Assembly (NCBI GenBank): GCA_033782935.1
Contig: JAWQEG010000710.1
Location: 5,766,001-5,830,000 of the forward strand
Length of the DNA: 64,000 nucleotides
Reading direction: 5' to 3'
Source of the DNA: Petrolisthes cinctipes
Lineage: Eukaryota > Arthropoda > Malacostraca > Decapoda > Porcellanidae
Shown: one piece after another, positions 1 to 11,533 of the stretch
Numbering within the stretch: the stretch's first letter is position 1
Layout of the letters: each line of letters opens with the position of its first letter
The notes under the pieces: generated by a model
Database searches by the model: none
Told to the model about the DNA's origin: nothing
The model's input: the letters and a program-made list of their open reading frames with translations, nothing else
Made by a program: the position numbers and the translations under genes

Positions 1-121
1 CACTCGTTTATATCTCAAATTCAACCTCAAAACACCCGAAAATTCGATAGGTATGGGTCCCAGAAGCGATCTGTACATGTCTAGTCAGTGCTAGAATGTT
101 TTCAAAATATTGGCTCAAAAC

Positions 122-297
122 ATGCTAAAAATCGATATTTTAAGTGTCCAAAGTCGATATGTGCATGCATCTTCTGTACCCGTTTATATCTCAAATTCAG
201 GTTCAAAACACCCGAAAATTCGATATTTTGGGGTCCCAGAAGTGATCTGTACATGCCTACTTAGTGCGAGAATATTTTCAAAAAATAGGCCCAAAAC
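122..297 (+). repeat. Satellite monomer subtype M1 (176 bp, reference copy)
   Basis: This is a full-length monomer, phased on the ATG of 'caaaacATGCT'. Diagnostic bases are 'ttttaagtgtccaaagtcgat' (the AAGTGTCC form), TGCATGCA at 162-169, and 'gaagtgatctg' with 'ctacttagtg' at the end. It is the commonest long form and is normally followed by the shortened M2. Confidence 0.9.
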
Positions 298-444
298 ATG
301 CTAAAAATCGATATTTTAGGTGCCCAAAGTCGATATCTTATATTCAGGCCCAAAACACCCGAAAATTCGATATTTTGGGGTCCCAGAAGCGAACTCTACA
401 TGCTTACTCCGTGTTAGAGTATTTTCAAAATACAGGCCCAAAAC
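298..444 (+). repeat. Satellite monomer subtype M2 (147 bp, 29-bp deletion)
   Basis: Compared with M1 this copy lacks 29 bp: 'gtcgatat' passes directly into the sequence that normally follows 'cgtttatat'. Both edges of the lost segment carry ATAT, so one ATAT remains at the junction. It ends in 'gaactctacatg...ccgtgttagag', the M3-type junction. M2 copies with this same junction recur through the whole window, so the deletion is old and has been amplified. Confidence 0.9.
358..380. other. Conserved imperfect hairpin box (example copy)
   Basis: In almost every monomer the core reads CCCG-AAAAT, five loop bases, ATTTT-GGGG. Arms 358-366 and 372-380 pair at 8 of 9 positions (one G:G mismatch). 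Subtype M4 breaks the right arm ('gataagtatggg') and several copies change the run of T. It is an example of the most structured element in the monomer; a protein-binding role is speculative. Confidence 0.6.
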
Positions 445-603
445 ATACTGAAAATCGATCTTTTAGGTGTCCAAAAGTCGATATGTGCATGCATCTTCTG
501 TACCCGTTTATATCTCAAATTCAGGCTCCAAACACCCGAAAATTCGATATTTTGGGGTCCCAGAAGCGATCTGTACATGCCTACTCAGATGCAGGCCCAA
601 AAC
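445..603 (+). repeat. Satellite monomer subtype M3 (159 bp; 177 bp when complete)
   Basis: Diagnostic bases are 'catactgaaaatcgatctttt' and an extra A in 'cccaaaagtcgat'. This copy lacks 18 bp at its end: 'actcag' is joined to 'atgcaggccc' without most of the usual 'tgctagaatgttttcaaaata'. Complete 177-bp M3 copies exist elsewhere (for example 3475-3651), often with 'tgtggatgcatc' in place of 'tgtgcatgcatc'. Confidence 0.88.
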
Positions 604-779
604 ATGCTGAAAATCGATATTTTAGGTGCCCAAAGTCAACATGTGTATGCATCTTCTGCTCTCGTTTATGTCTCAAATTCAACCTCAAAACACCCGAAAA
701 TTCGATAAGTATGGGTTGCAGAAGCGATCTGTACATGTCTAGTCAGTGCTAGAATTTTTTCAAAATATAGGCTCAAAAC
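604..779 (+). repeat. Satellite monomer subtype M4 (176 bp)
   Basis: Diagnostic bases are 'gtcaacatgtgtatgcatc', 'ctgctctcg' (usually 'ctgcactcg'), 'aattcaacctc' and, in place of the usual 'gatattttgggg', 'gataagtatggg'. It ends in 'acatgtctagtcagtgctag'. M4 nearly always follows the 18-bp-deleted M3, which makes M3-M4 a linked pair. Confidence 0.88.
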
Positions 780-955
780 ATGCTAAAAATTGATATTTTA
801 AGTGTCCAAAGTCGATATGTGCATGCATCTACTGTACCCGTTTATATCTCAAATTCAGGTTCAAAACACCCGAAAATTCGATATTTTGGGATCCCAGAAG
901 CGATCTGTACATGCCTGCTCCTAGTTAAAGCATTTTCAAAATACTGGCCCAAAAC

Positions 956-1131
956 ATGCTGAAAATCGATATTTTAGGTGCCCAAAGTCAATATGTGCAT
1001 GCATCTTCTGTACCCGTTTATATCTCAAATTCAGGCTGAAAACACCCGAAAATTCGATATTTTGGGGTCCCAGAAGCGATCTGTACTTGCCTACTCCGTG
1101 TTAAAGTAATTTTAAAATACAGGCCCAAATC
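956..1131 (+). repeat. Satellite monomer subtype M5 (176 bp)
   Basis: Diagnostic bases are 'catgctgaaaatcgat', 'gtgcccaaagtcaatatgtg' and the preceding junction 'ctgctcctagttagagca' (here 'ctgctcctagttaaagca'). It is an optional member of the higher-order repeat, inserted between an M1-like copy and M6 or another M1. Confidence 0.82.
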
Positions 1132-1307
1132 AAGCTGAAAATCGATATTTTATGTGACCAAAGTCAATATGTGTATGGATCTTCTGCACCCGTTTATATC
1201 CCAAATTCAACCTCAAAACACCCGAAAATTCGGTATTTTTTGGTCCCAGAAGCGATCTGTACATGCCTACTCAGTGCTAGAATGTTTTCAAAATATAGGC
1301 TCAAAAC
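1132..1307 (+). repeat. Satellite monomer subtype M6 (176 bp)
   Basis: Diagnostic bases are 'caagctgaaaatcgat', 'gtgaccaaagtcaatatgtg', 'tatggatcttctgcaccc', 'atatcccaaattcaacc' and 'ggtattttttgg'. It is usually followed by M1. The same form recurs near 2976, 22712, 23740, 24936, 27990 and 31480, each time before an M1-type monomer. Confidence 0.82.
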
Positions 1308-1965
1308 ATGCTAAAAATCGATATTTTAAGTGTCCAAAGTCGATATGTGCATGGATCATCTGTACCCGTTTATTTCTCAAATTCAGGCTCAAAACACCCG
1401 AAAATTCAATTATTTGGGGTCCCAGAGGTGATCTGTACATGCCTACTTAGTGCTAGAATATTTTCAAAATATAGGCCGAAAACATCCTAAAAATCGATAT
1501 TTTAGGTGCCTGAAGTTGATATCTCAAATTCAGTCCCAAAACACCCAAAAATTCGATATTTTTGGGTCCCAGAAGTGAACTGTACATGCCTACTCCGTGT
1601 TAGAGTATTTTCAAAATACAGGCCCAAATCATACTGAAAATCGATCTTATAGGTGCCCAAAAGTCGATATGTGCATGCATCTTCTGTACCCGTTTATATC
1701 TCAAATTCAGGCTCCAAACACCCGAAAATTCGATATTTTGGGGTCCCAGAAGCGATCTGTACATGCCTACTCAGATGCAGGCCCAAAACATGCTGAAAAT
1801 CGATATTTTAGGTGCCCAAAGTCAACATGTGTATGTATCTTCTGCACTCGTTTATATGTCAAATTCAACCTCAAAACACCCGAAAATTCGATAGGTATGG
1901 GTCCCAGAAGCGATCTGTACATGTCTAGTCAGTGCTAGAATGTTTTCAAAATATTGGCTCAAAAC

Positions 1966-3474
1966 ATGCTAAAAATCGATATTTTAAGTGTCCAAAGTCG
2001 ATATGTGCATGCATCTTCAGTACCCGTTTATATCTCAAATTCAGGTTCAAAACACCCGAAAATTCGATATTTTGGGGACCTAGAAGTGATCTGTACATGC
2101 CTACTTAGTGCGAGAATATTTTCAAAATATAGGCCCAAAACATGCTAAAAATCGATATTTTAGGTGCCTAAAGTCGATATCTTAAATTCAGGCCCAAAAC
2201 ACCCGAAAATTCGATATTTTGGGGTCCCAGAAGCGAACTGTACTTGCTTACTCCGTGTTAGAGTATTTTCAAAATACAGGCCCAAAACATACTGAAAATC
2301 GATCTTTTAGGTGCCCAAAAGTCGATATGTGCATGCATCTTCTGTACCCGTTTATATCTCAAATTCAGGCTCCAAACACCCGAAAATTCGATATTTTGTG
2401 GTCCCAGAAGCGATCTGTACATGCCTACTCAGATGCAGGCCCAAAACATGCTGAAAATCGATATTTTAGGTGCCCAAAGTCAACATGTGTATGCATCTTC
2501 TGCTCTCGTTTATATTTCAAATTCAACCTCAAAACACCCGAAAATTCGATAAGTATGGGTTGCAGAAGCGATCTGCACATGTCTAGTCAGTGCTAGAATA
2601 CTTTCAAAATATAGTCTCAAAACATGCTAAAAACCGATATTTTAAGTGTCCAAAGTCGATATGTGCATGCATCTTCTGTACCCGTTTATATCTCAAATTC
2701 AGGTTCAAAACACCCGAAAATTCGATATTTTTGGGTCCCAGAAGCGATCTGTACATGCCTGCTCCTAGTTAGAGCATTTTCAAAATACTGGCCCAAAACA
2801 TGCTGAAAATCGATATTTTAGGTGCCCAAAGTCAATATGTGCATGCATCTTCTGTACCCGTTTATATCTGAAATTCTGGCTCAAAACACACGAAAATTCG
2901 ATATTTTGGGGTCCCAGAAGCGATCTGTACTTGCCTACTCCGTGTTAAAGTATTTTTAAAATACAGGCCCAAATCAAGCTGAAAATCGATATTTTATTTG
3001 ACCAAAGTCAATATGTGTATGGGTCTTCTGCACCCGTTTATATCCCAAATTCAACCTCAAAACACCCGAAAATTCGGTATTTTTGGGTCCCAGAAGCGAT
3101 CTGTACATGCCTACTCAGTGCTAGAATGTTTTCAAAATATATGCTCAAAACATGCTAAAAATCGATATTTTAAGTGTCCAAAGTCGATATGTGCATGCAT
3201 TATCTGTACCCGTTTATATCTCAAATTCAGGCTCAAAACACCCGAAAATTCGATATTTTGGGGTCCCAGAAGTGATCTGTACATGCCTACTTAGTGCTAT
3301 AGTGTTTTCAAAATATAGGCCCAAAACATGCTAAAAATCGATATTTTAGGTGCCCAAAGTCGATATCTCAAATTCAGGCCCAAAACACCCGAAAATTCGA
3401 TATTTTGGGGTCCCAGGAGCGAACTGTACATGCCTACTCCGTGTTAGAGTATTTTCAATATACAGGCCCAAAAC
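1966..3474 (+). repeat. 11-monomer HOR, 1844 bp, copy 2 (9 of 11 monomers)
   Basis: This copy repeats the preceding unit with starts at 1966, 2142, 2289, 2448, 2624, 2800, 2976, 3152 and 3328. From about 3475 the match ends: the next M3 has 'tgtggatgcatc' and lacks the 18-bp deletion, so a different monomer order begins. The HOR is therefore about 1.8 copies long inside the window; its upstream part may continue before base 1. Confidence 0.85.
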
Positions 3475-3827
3475 ATACTGAAAATCTATCTTTTAGGTGC
3501 CCAAAAGTTGATATGTGGATGCATCTTCTGTACCCGTTTATATCCCAAATTCAACATCAAAACACCCGATAATTCGATATTTTGGGGTCCCAGAAGCGAT
3601 CTGTACATGCCTACTCAGTGCTAGAATTTTTTCAAAATATAGGCTCAAAACATGCTAAAAATCGATATTTTAAGTGTCCAAAGTTGATATGTGCATGCAA
3701 CATCTGTACCCGTTTATATCTCAAATTCAGGTTAAAAACACCCGAAAATTCGATATTTTGGTGTCCCAGAAGTGATCTGTATATGCCTACTTAGTGCTAG
3801 AATATTTTCAAAATATAGGCCGAATAC

Positions 3828-3956
3828 ATCCTAAAAATCGATATTTTAGGTGCCCAAAGTCGATATCTCAAATTCAGGCCCAAAACACCCGAAAATTCGA
3901 TATTTTGGGGTCCCAGAAGCGAACTGTACATGCCTACTCAGATGCAGGCCCAAAAC
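3828..3956 (+). repeat. Doubly deleted 129-bp satellite monomer
   Basis: This is the shortest regular monomer noticed. It carries both the 29-bp deletion of M2 and the 18-bp deletion otherwise typical of M3 (176 - 29 - 18 = 129). The next copy starts at 3957. It looks like a recombinant joining the front of an M2 to the end of an M3. Confidence 0.8.
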
Positions 3957-4545
3957 ATGCTGAAAATCGATAATTTAGGTGCCCAAAAGTCGATATGTGC
4001 ATGAATCTTCTGTACCCGTTTATATCTCAAATTCAGGCTCAAAACACCCGAAAATTCCATATTTTGGAATCCCAGAAGCGATCTGTACATGCCTACTCAG
4101 ATGCAGGCCCAAAACATGCTGAAAATCGATATTTTAGGTGCCCAAAGTCAACATGTGTATGCATCTTCTGCAATCATTTATATCTCAAATTCAATCTCAA
4201 AACACCCGAAAATTCGATAAGTATTGGTCCCAGAAGCGATCTGTACATGTCTAGTCAGTGCTAGAATGTTTTCAAAGTATAGGCTCAAAAACATGCTAAA
4301 AATCGATATTTTAAGTGTCCAAAGTCGATATGTGCATGCATCTTCTGTACCCGTTTATATCTCAAATTCAGGTTCAAAACACCCGAAAATTCGATATTTT
4401 GGGGTCCCAGAAGTGATCTGTACATGCCTACTTAGTGCTAGAATATTTTCAAAATATAGGCCCAAAACATGCTAAAAATCGATATTTTAGGTGCCCAAAG
4501 TCGATATCTTAAATTCAGGCCCGAAATACCCGAAAATTCGATATT

Positions 4546-5690
4546 TTGGGGTCCCAGAAGCGAACTGTACATGCTTACTCCGTGTTAGAGTATTTTCAAT
4601 ATACAGGCCCAAAACATTCTGAAAATCGATCTTTTAGGTGCCCAAAAGTCGATATGTGGATGCATCTTCTGTACCCGTTTATATCCCAAATTCAACCTCA
4701 AAACACCCGAAAATTCGATATTTTGGGGTCCCAGAAGCGATCTGTACATGCCTACTCAGTGCTAGAATTTTTTCAAAATATAGGCTCAAAACATGCTAAA
4801 AATCGATACTTTAAGTGTCCAAAGTCGATTTGTGCATGCATCATCTGTACCCGTTTATATCTCAAATTCAGGCTCAAAAGCACCCGAAAATTCGATTTTT
4901 TCTGGTCCCAGAAGTGATCTGTACATGCCTACTTAGTGCTAGAATATTTTCAAAATATAGGCCTAAAACCTGCTAAAAATCGATATTTTAGGTGCGCAAA
5001 GTCGATATCTCAAATTCAGGCCCAAAACACCCGAAAATTCGATATTTTGGGGTACCAGAAGCGAACTGTACATGCCTACTCCTTGTTAGAGTATTTTCAA
5101 ATTACAGGCCCAAAACATACTGAAAATCGATCTTTTAGGTGCCCAAAAGTCGATATGTGCATGCATCTTCTGTACCCGTTTATATCTCAAATTCTGGCTC
5201 CAAACACCAGAAAATTCGATATTTTGGGGTCTCAGAAGCGATCTGTACATGCCTAATCAGATGCAGGCCCAAAACATGCTGAAAATCGATATTTTAGGTG
5301 ACCAAAGTCAACATGTGTATGCATCTTCTGCACTCGTTTATATCTCAAATTCAACCTCAAAACACCCGAAAATTCGATAAGTATGGGTCCCAGAAGCGAT
5401 CTGTACATGTCTAGTCAGTGCTAGAATGTTTTCAAAATATAGGCTCAAAACATGCTAAAAATCAATTTTTTAAGTGTCCAAAGTCGATATGTGCATGCAT
5501 CTTCTGTACCCGTTTATATCTCAAATTCAGGTTCAAAACACCCGAAAATTCGATATTTTTGGGTCCCAGAAGCGATCTGTACATGCCTGCTCCTAGTTAG
5601 AGCATTTTCAAAATACAGGCCCAAAACATGCTGAAAATCGATATTTTAGGTGCCCAAAGTCAATATGTGCATGCATCTTCTGTACCCGTT
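4546..5690 (+). repeat. Long-range duplicated block, upstream member
   Basis: This stretch of about 1.1 kb matches 19419-20562 monomer by monomer at an offset of 14873 bp before a single extra G near 4880 and 14872 bp after it. Shared rare variants include 'cgattttttctgg', 'ggcctaaaacctgct' and the same order of subtypes. The flanks on both sides do not share the same order, so this is a dispersed duplicate within the array, not part of a regular HOR. Confidence 0.75.
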
Positions 5691-8228
5691 TATATCTCAA
5701 ATACAGGCCGAAAACACCCGAAAATTCGATATTTTGGGGTCCCAGAAGCGAACTGTACATGCCTACTCCGTGTTAGAGTATTTATAATATACAGGCCCAA
5801 AACATACTGAAAATCGATCTTTTAGGTGCCCAAAAGTCGATATGTGCATGCATCATCTGTACCCGTTTAAATCTCAAATTCAGGCTCCAAACACCCGAAA
5901 ATTCGATATTTTGGGGTCCCAGAAGCGATCTGTACATGCCTAATGAGATGCAGGCCCAAAACATGCTGAAAATCGATATTTTAGGTGACCAAAGTCAACA
6001 TGTGTATGCATCTTCTGCACTCGTTTATATCTCAAATTCAACTTTAAAACACCCGAAAATTCGATAATTTTTGTCCCAGAATCGATCTGTACATGTCTAG
6101 TCAGTGCTAGAATGTTTTCAATATATAGGCTCAAAACATGCTAAAAATCGATATTTTAAGTGTCCAAAGTCGATATGTGCATGCATCTTCTGTACCCGTT
6201 TATATCTCAAATTCAGACTCAAAACACCCGAAAATTCGGTATTTTGGGGACCCAGAAGCGATCTGTACATGCCTACTCCTAGTTAGAGTTTTTTCAAAAT
6301 ACAGGCCCAAAACATGCTGAAAATCGATATTTTAGGTGCTCAAAGACAAAATGTGCATGCATCTTCTGTACCCGTTTATATCTCAAATTCAGGCTCAAAA
6401 CACCCGAAAATTCGGTATTTTTGGGTCCTAGAAGTGATCTGTACATCCCTACTCCTAGTTAGAATGATTTCAAAATACAGACCCAAAACATGCTAAAAAA
6501 CCGATATTTTAGGTGCCCAAAAGTCGATATGTGCATGCATCTTCTGTACCCGTATATATCTCAAATTCAGGCTCAAAACACCCAAAAATTCGATATTTAG
6601 GGGTCCAAGAAGCAATCTGTACATGCATACTCCTAGTTAGAGTATTATCAAAATACATGCCCAAAACATGCTGAAAATCGATATTTTTGGTGCCCAAAGT
6701 CGATATCTCAAATTCAGGCCCAAAACACCCAAAAATTCGAAATTTTGGGGGCCCAAAAGCGATCTGTACATGCCTACTCAGTGCTAGAATTTTTTCTAAA
6801 TATAGGCTCAAAACATGCTCAAAATCGATACTTTAAGTGTCCAAAGTCGATTTGTGCATGCATCATCTGTACCCGTTTATATCTCAAATTCAGGCTCAAA
6901 ACACCCGAAAATTCGATTTTTTTCTGGTCCCAGAAGTGATCTGTACATGCCTACTTAGTGCTAGAATATTTTCAAAATATAGTCCCAAAACATGCTAAAA
7001 ATCGATATTTTAGGTGCTCGAAGTCGATATCTCAAATTCAGGCCCAAAACACCCGAAAATTCGATATTTTGGGGTCCCAGAAGCGAACTGTACATGCCTA
7101 CTCCGTATTAGAGTATTTTCAAAATACTGGACCAAAACATACTAAAATCGATCTTTTAGGTGCCCAAAAGTCGATATGTGCATGCATCTTCTGTACCCGT
7201 TTATATCTCAAATTCAGGTTCCAAACAACCGAAAATTCAATATTTTGGGGTCCAAGAAGCGATCTGTACATGCCTACTCAGATGCAGGCCCAAAACATGC
7301 TGAAAATTGATATTTTAGGTTCCCAAAGTCAACATGTGTATGCATAATCTGCACTCGTATATATCTCAAATTTAACCTCAAAACATTTGAAAATTCGATA
7401 AGTATGGGTCCCAGAAGCGATCTGTTTATGTCTAGTCAGTGCTAGAATGTTTTCAAAATATAGGCTAAAAAACATGCTAAAAATCGATATTTTAAGTGTC
7501 CAAAGTCGATTTGTGCATGCATCTTCTGTACCCGTTTATATCTCAAATTCAGGTTCAAAACTACCGAAAATTCGATATTTTGGGGTCCCAGAAGCGAACT
7601 GTACATGCCTACTCCGTGTTAGAGTATTTTCAATATACAGGCACAAAACATACTGAAAATCGATCTTTTAGGTGCCCAAAAGTCGATATGTGGATGCATC
7701 TTCTGTACCCGTTTATATCCCAAATTCAACCTCAAAACACCCGAAAATTCGATATTTTGGGGTCCCAGAAGCGAACTGTACATGCCTACTCCGTGTTAGA
7801 GTATTTTCAAAATACAGGCCCAAAACATACTGAAAATCGATCTTTTAGGTGCCCAAAAGTCGATATGTGCATGCATCTTCTGTACCAGTTTATATCTCAA
7901 ATTCAGGCTCCAAACACTCGAAAATTCGATATTTTGGGGTCCCAGAAGCGATCTGTACATGCCTACTTAGATGCAGGCCCAAAACATTCTGAAAATCGAT
8001 ATTTTGGGTGCCCAAAGTCAACATGTGCATGCATCTTCGGTACCATTTTTATATCTCAAATTCAACTTCAAAACACCCGAAAATTCGATATTTTGGGATC
8101 CCAGAAGTGATCTATACATGCCTACTTAGTGCGAGAATATTTTCAAAATATAGGCCAAAAATCGATATTTTAGGTGCCCAAAGTCGATATCTCAAGTTCA
8201 GGCCCAAAACACCCGAAAATTCGATATT
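5691..8228 (+). repeat. Heterogeneous satellite stretch without clear HOR
   Basis: This region holds only satellite monomers, but in an irregular order with many private substitutions. It includes M5-like copies with 'cctactcctagttagag' near 6270-6460, a copy beginning 'cagacccaaaacatgct' near 6480, and short-form monomers near 6690 and 7010. A one-base loss in 'catactaaaatcg' near 7141 is shared with 18498. I see no gene or insertion here. Confidence 0.8.
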
Positions 8229-9875
8229 TTGGGGTCCCAGAAGCGAACTGTACATGCCTACTCCGTGTTAGAGTATTTTCAAAATATAGGCTCAAAACAT
8301 GCTAAAAATCGATACTTTAAGTGTCCAAAGTCGATTTGTGCATGCATCTTCTGTACCCGTTTATATCTCAAATTCAGGTTCAAAACACCCGAAAATTCGA
8401 TATTTTTGGGTCCCAGAAGCGATCTGTACATGCCTACTCAGATGCAGGCCCAAAACATGCTGAAAATCGATATTTTAGGTGCCCAAAGTCAACATGTGTA
8501 TGCATCTTCTGCACTCGTTTATATCTCAAATTCAACCTCAAAACACCCGAAAATTCGATAAGTATGGGTCCCAGAAGCGATCTGTACATGTCCAGTCAGT
8601 GCTAGAATGTTTTCAAAATATAGGCTAAAAAACATGCTAAAAATCGATATTTTAAGTGTCCAAAGTCGATTTGTGCATGCATCTTCTGTACCCGTTTATA
8701 TCTCAAATTCAGGTTCAAAACACCCGAAAATTCGATATTTTTGGGTCCCAGAAGCGATCTGTACCTGCCTGCTCCTAGTTAGAGCATTTTCAAAATAGAG
8801 GCCCAAAACATGCTGAAAATCGATATTTTAGGTGCCCAAAGTCAATATGTGCATGCATCTTCTGTACCCGTTTATATCTCAAATTCAACCTCAAAATACC
8901 CGAAAATTCGAGATTTTGGGGTCCCAGAAGTGATCTGTACATGCCTACTTAGTGCTAAGATATTTTCAAAATATAGGCCCAAAACATGCTAAAAATCGAT
9001 ATTTTAGGTGCCCAAAGTCGATATATCAAATTCAGGCCCAAAACTACCGAAAATTCGATATTTTGGGGTCCCAGAAGCGAACTGTACATGCCTACTCCGT
9101 GTTAGAGTATTTTCAATATACAGGCACAAAACATACTGAAAATCGATCTTTTAGGTGCCCAAAAGTCGATATGTGGATGCATCTTCTGTACCCGTTTATA
9201 TCCCAAATTCAACCTCAAAACACCCGAAAATTCGATATTTTGGGGTCCCAGAAGCGATCTGTACATGCCTACTCAGTGTTAGAATTTTTTCAAAATATAG
9301 GCTCAAAACATGCTAAAGATCGATATTTTAAGTGTCCAAAGTCGATATGTGCTTGCATCATCTGTACCCGTTTATATCTCAAATTCAGGCTCAAAACACC
9401 CGAAAATTCGATTTTTTCTGGTCCCAGAAGTGATCTGTACATGCCTACTTAGTGCGAGAATATTTTCAAAATATAGGCCCAAAACATGCTAAAAATCAAT
9501 ATTTTAGGTGCCCAAAGTCGATATCTCAAATTCAGGCCCAAAACACCCGAAAATTCGATATTTTGGGGTCCCAGAAGCGAACTGTACATGTCTACTCCGT
9601 GTTAGAGTATTTTCAAAATACAGGCCCAAAACATACTGAAAATCGATCTTTTAGGTGCCCAAAAGTCGATATGTGCATGCATCATCTGTACCCGTTTATA
9701 TCTCAAATTCAGGCTCAAAACACCCGAAAATTCGATATTTTGGGATCCCAGAAGTGATCTATACATGCCTACTTAGTGCTAGAATATTTTCAAAATATAG
9801 GCCAAAAATCGATATTTTAGGTGCCCAAAGTCGATATCTCAAGTTCAGGCCCAAAACACCCGAAAATTCGATATT
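8229..9875 (+). repeat. Variable-length HOR family, copy 1 (1647 bp)
   Basis: This is the first of four successive long HOR copies, recognised by the same succession of subtypes and by a private 11-bp deletion ('ataggccaaaaatcg' in place of 'ataggcccaaaacatgct...') lying just before each copy. Copy 1 shares with copy 4 a monomer end reading 'gtgctaagatatttt', 723 bp after the copy start (8952 and 14094). Confidence 0.85.
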
Positions 9876-11533
9876 TTGGGGTCCCAGAAGCGAACTGTAC
9901 ATGCCTACTCCGTGTTAGAGTATTTTCAAAATATAGGCTCAAAACATGCTAAAAATCGATACTTTAAGTGTCCAAAGTCGATTTGTGCATGCATCTTCTG
10001 TACCCGTTTATATCTCAAATTCAGGTTCAAAACACCCGAAAATTCGATATTTTTGGGTCCCAGAAGCGATCTGTACATGCCTACTCAGATGCAGGCCCAA
10101 AACATGCTGAAAATCGATATTTTAGGTGCCCAAAGTCAACATGTGTATGCATCTTCTGCACTCGTTTATATCTCAAATTCAACCTCAAAACACCCGAAAA
10201 TTCGATAAGTATGGGTCCCAGAAGCGATCTGTACATGTCCAGTCAGTGCTAGAATGTTTTCAAAATATAGGCTAAAAAACATGCTAAAAATCGATATTTT
10301 AAGTGTCCAAAGTCGATATGTGCATGCATCTTCTGTACCCGTTTATATCTCAAATTCAGGTTCAAAACACCCGAAAATTCGATATTTTTGGGTCCCAGAA
10401 GCGATCTGTACCTGCCTGCTCCTAGTTAGAGCATTTTCAAAATACAGGCCCAAAACATACTGAAAATCGATCTTTTAGGTGCATAAAAGTCGATATGTGC
10501 ATGCATCTTCTGTACCAGTTTATATCTCAAATTCAGGCTCCAAACACTCGAAAATTCGATATTTTGGGGTCCCAGAAGCGATCTGTACATGCCTACTTAG
10601 ATGCAGGCCCAAAACATTCTGAAAATCGATATTTTGGGTGCCCAAAGTCAACATGTGCATGCATCTTCGGTACCATTTTTATATCTCAAATTCAACCTCA
10701 AAACACCCGAAAATTCGATATTTTGGGGTCCCAAAAGTGATCTGTACATGCCTACATAGTGCTAGAATATTTTCAAAATATAGTCCCAAAACATGCTAAA
10801 AATCGATATTTCAGGTGCCCAAAGTCGATATCTCAAATTCATGCCCAAAACACCCGAAAATTCGATATTTTTGGGTCCCAGAAGCGATCTGTACCTGCCT
10901 GCTCCTAGTTAGAGCATTTTCAAAATACAGGCCCAAAACATGCTGAAAATCGATATTTTAGGTGCCCAAAGTCAATATGTGCATTCATCTTCTGTACCCG
11001 TTTATATCTCAAATTCATGCTCAAAACACCCGAAAATTCGATATTTTGGGGTCCCAGAAGTGATCTGTACATGCCTACTTAGTGCTAGAATATTTTCAAA
11101 ATATAGGCCCAAAACATGCTGAAAATCGATATTTTAGGTGCCCAAAGTCAACATGTGTATGCATCTTCTGTACTCGTTTATATCTCAAATTCAACCTCAA
11201 AACACCCGAAAATTCGATAAGTATGGGTCCCAGAAGCGATCTGTACATGTCTAGTCAGTGATAGAATGTTTTCAAAATATAGGCTCAAAACATGCTAAAA
11301 ATCGATATTTTAAGTGTCCAAAGTCGATATGTGCATGCATCATCTGTACCCGTTTATATCTCAAATTCAGGCTCAAAACACCCGAAAATTCGATATTTTG
11401 GGATCCCAGAAGTGATCTATACATGCCTACTTAGTGCTAGAATATTTTCAAAATATAGGCCAAAAATCGATATTTTAGGTGCCCAAAGTCGATATCTCAA
11501 GTTCAGGCCCAAAACACCCGAAAATTCGATATT
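9876..11533 (+). repeat. Variable-length HOR family, copy 2 (1658 bp)
   Basis: The first about 380 bp are nearly identical to the starts of copies 1, 3 and 4. Further in, this copy shares with copy 3 the 'cttcggtaccatttttata' monomer and the rare 'gcattcatcttctg' form. The 11-bp-deleted M2 lies at its end (junction at 11458). Confidence 0.85.

Larger units (their letters stand above)
122..1965 (+). repeat. 11-monomer HOR, 1844 bp, copy 1
   Basis: This higher-order repeat has the order M1-M2-M3-M4-M1-M5-M6-M1-M2-M3-M4, with monomer starts at 122, 298, 445, 604, 780, 956, 1132, 1308, 1484, 1631 and 1790. It combines a 658-bp four-monomer unit with a 1186-bp seven-monomer unit. Corresponding points in the next copy lie exactly 1844 bp downstream (122/1966, 780/2624, 1308/3152). 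Confidence 0.87.

Noticed and set aside
5782..6134. Overlapping minus-strand open frames
   Set aside because: They mirror the plus-strand satellite, overlap plus-strand frames fully, and recur wherever the same monomers occur.
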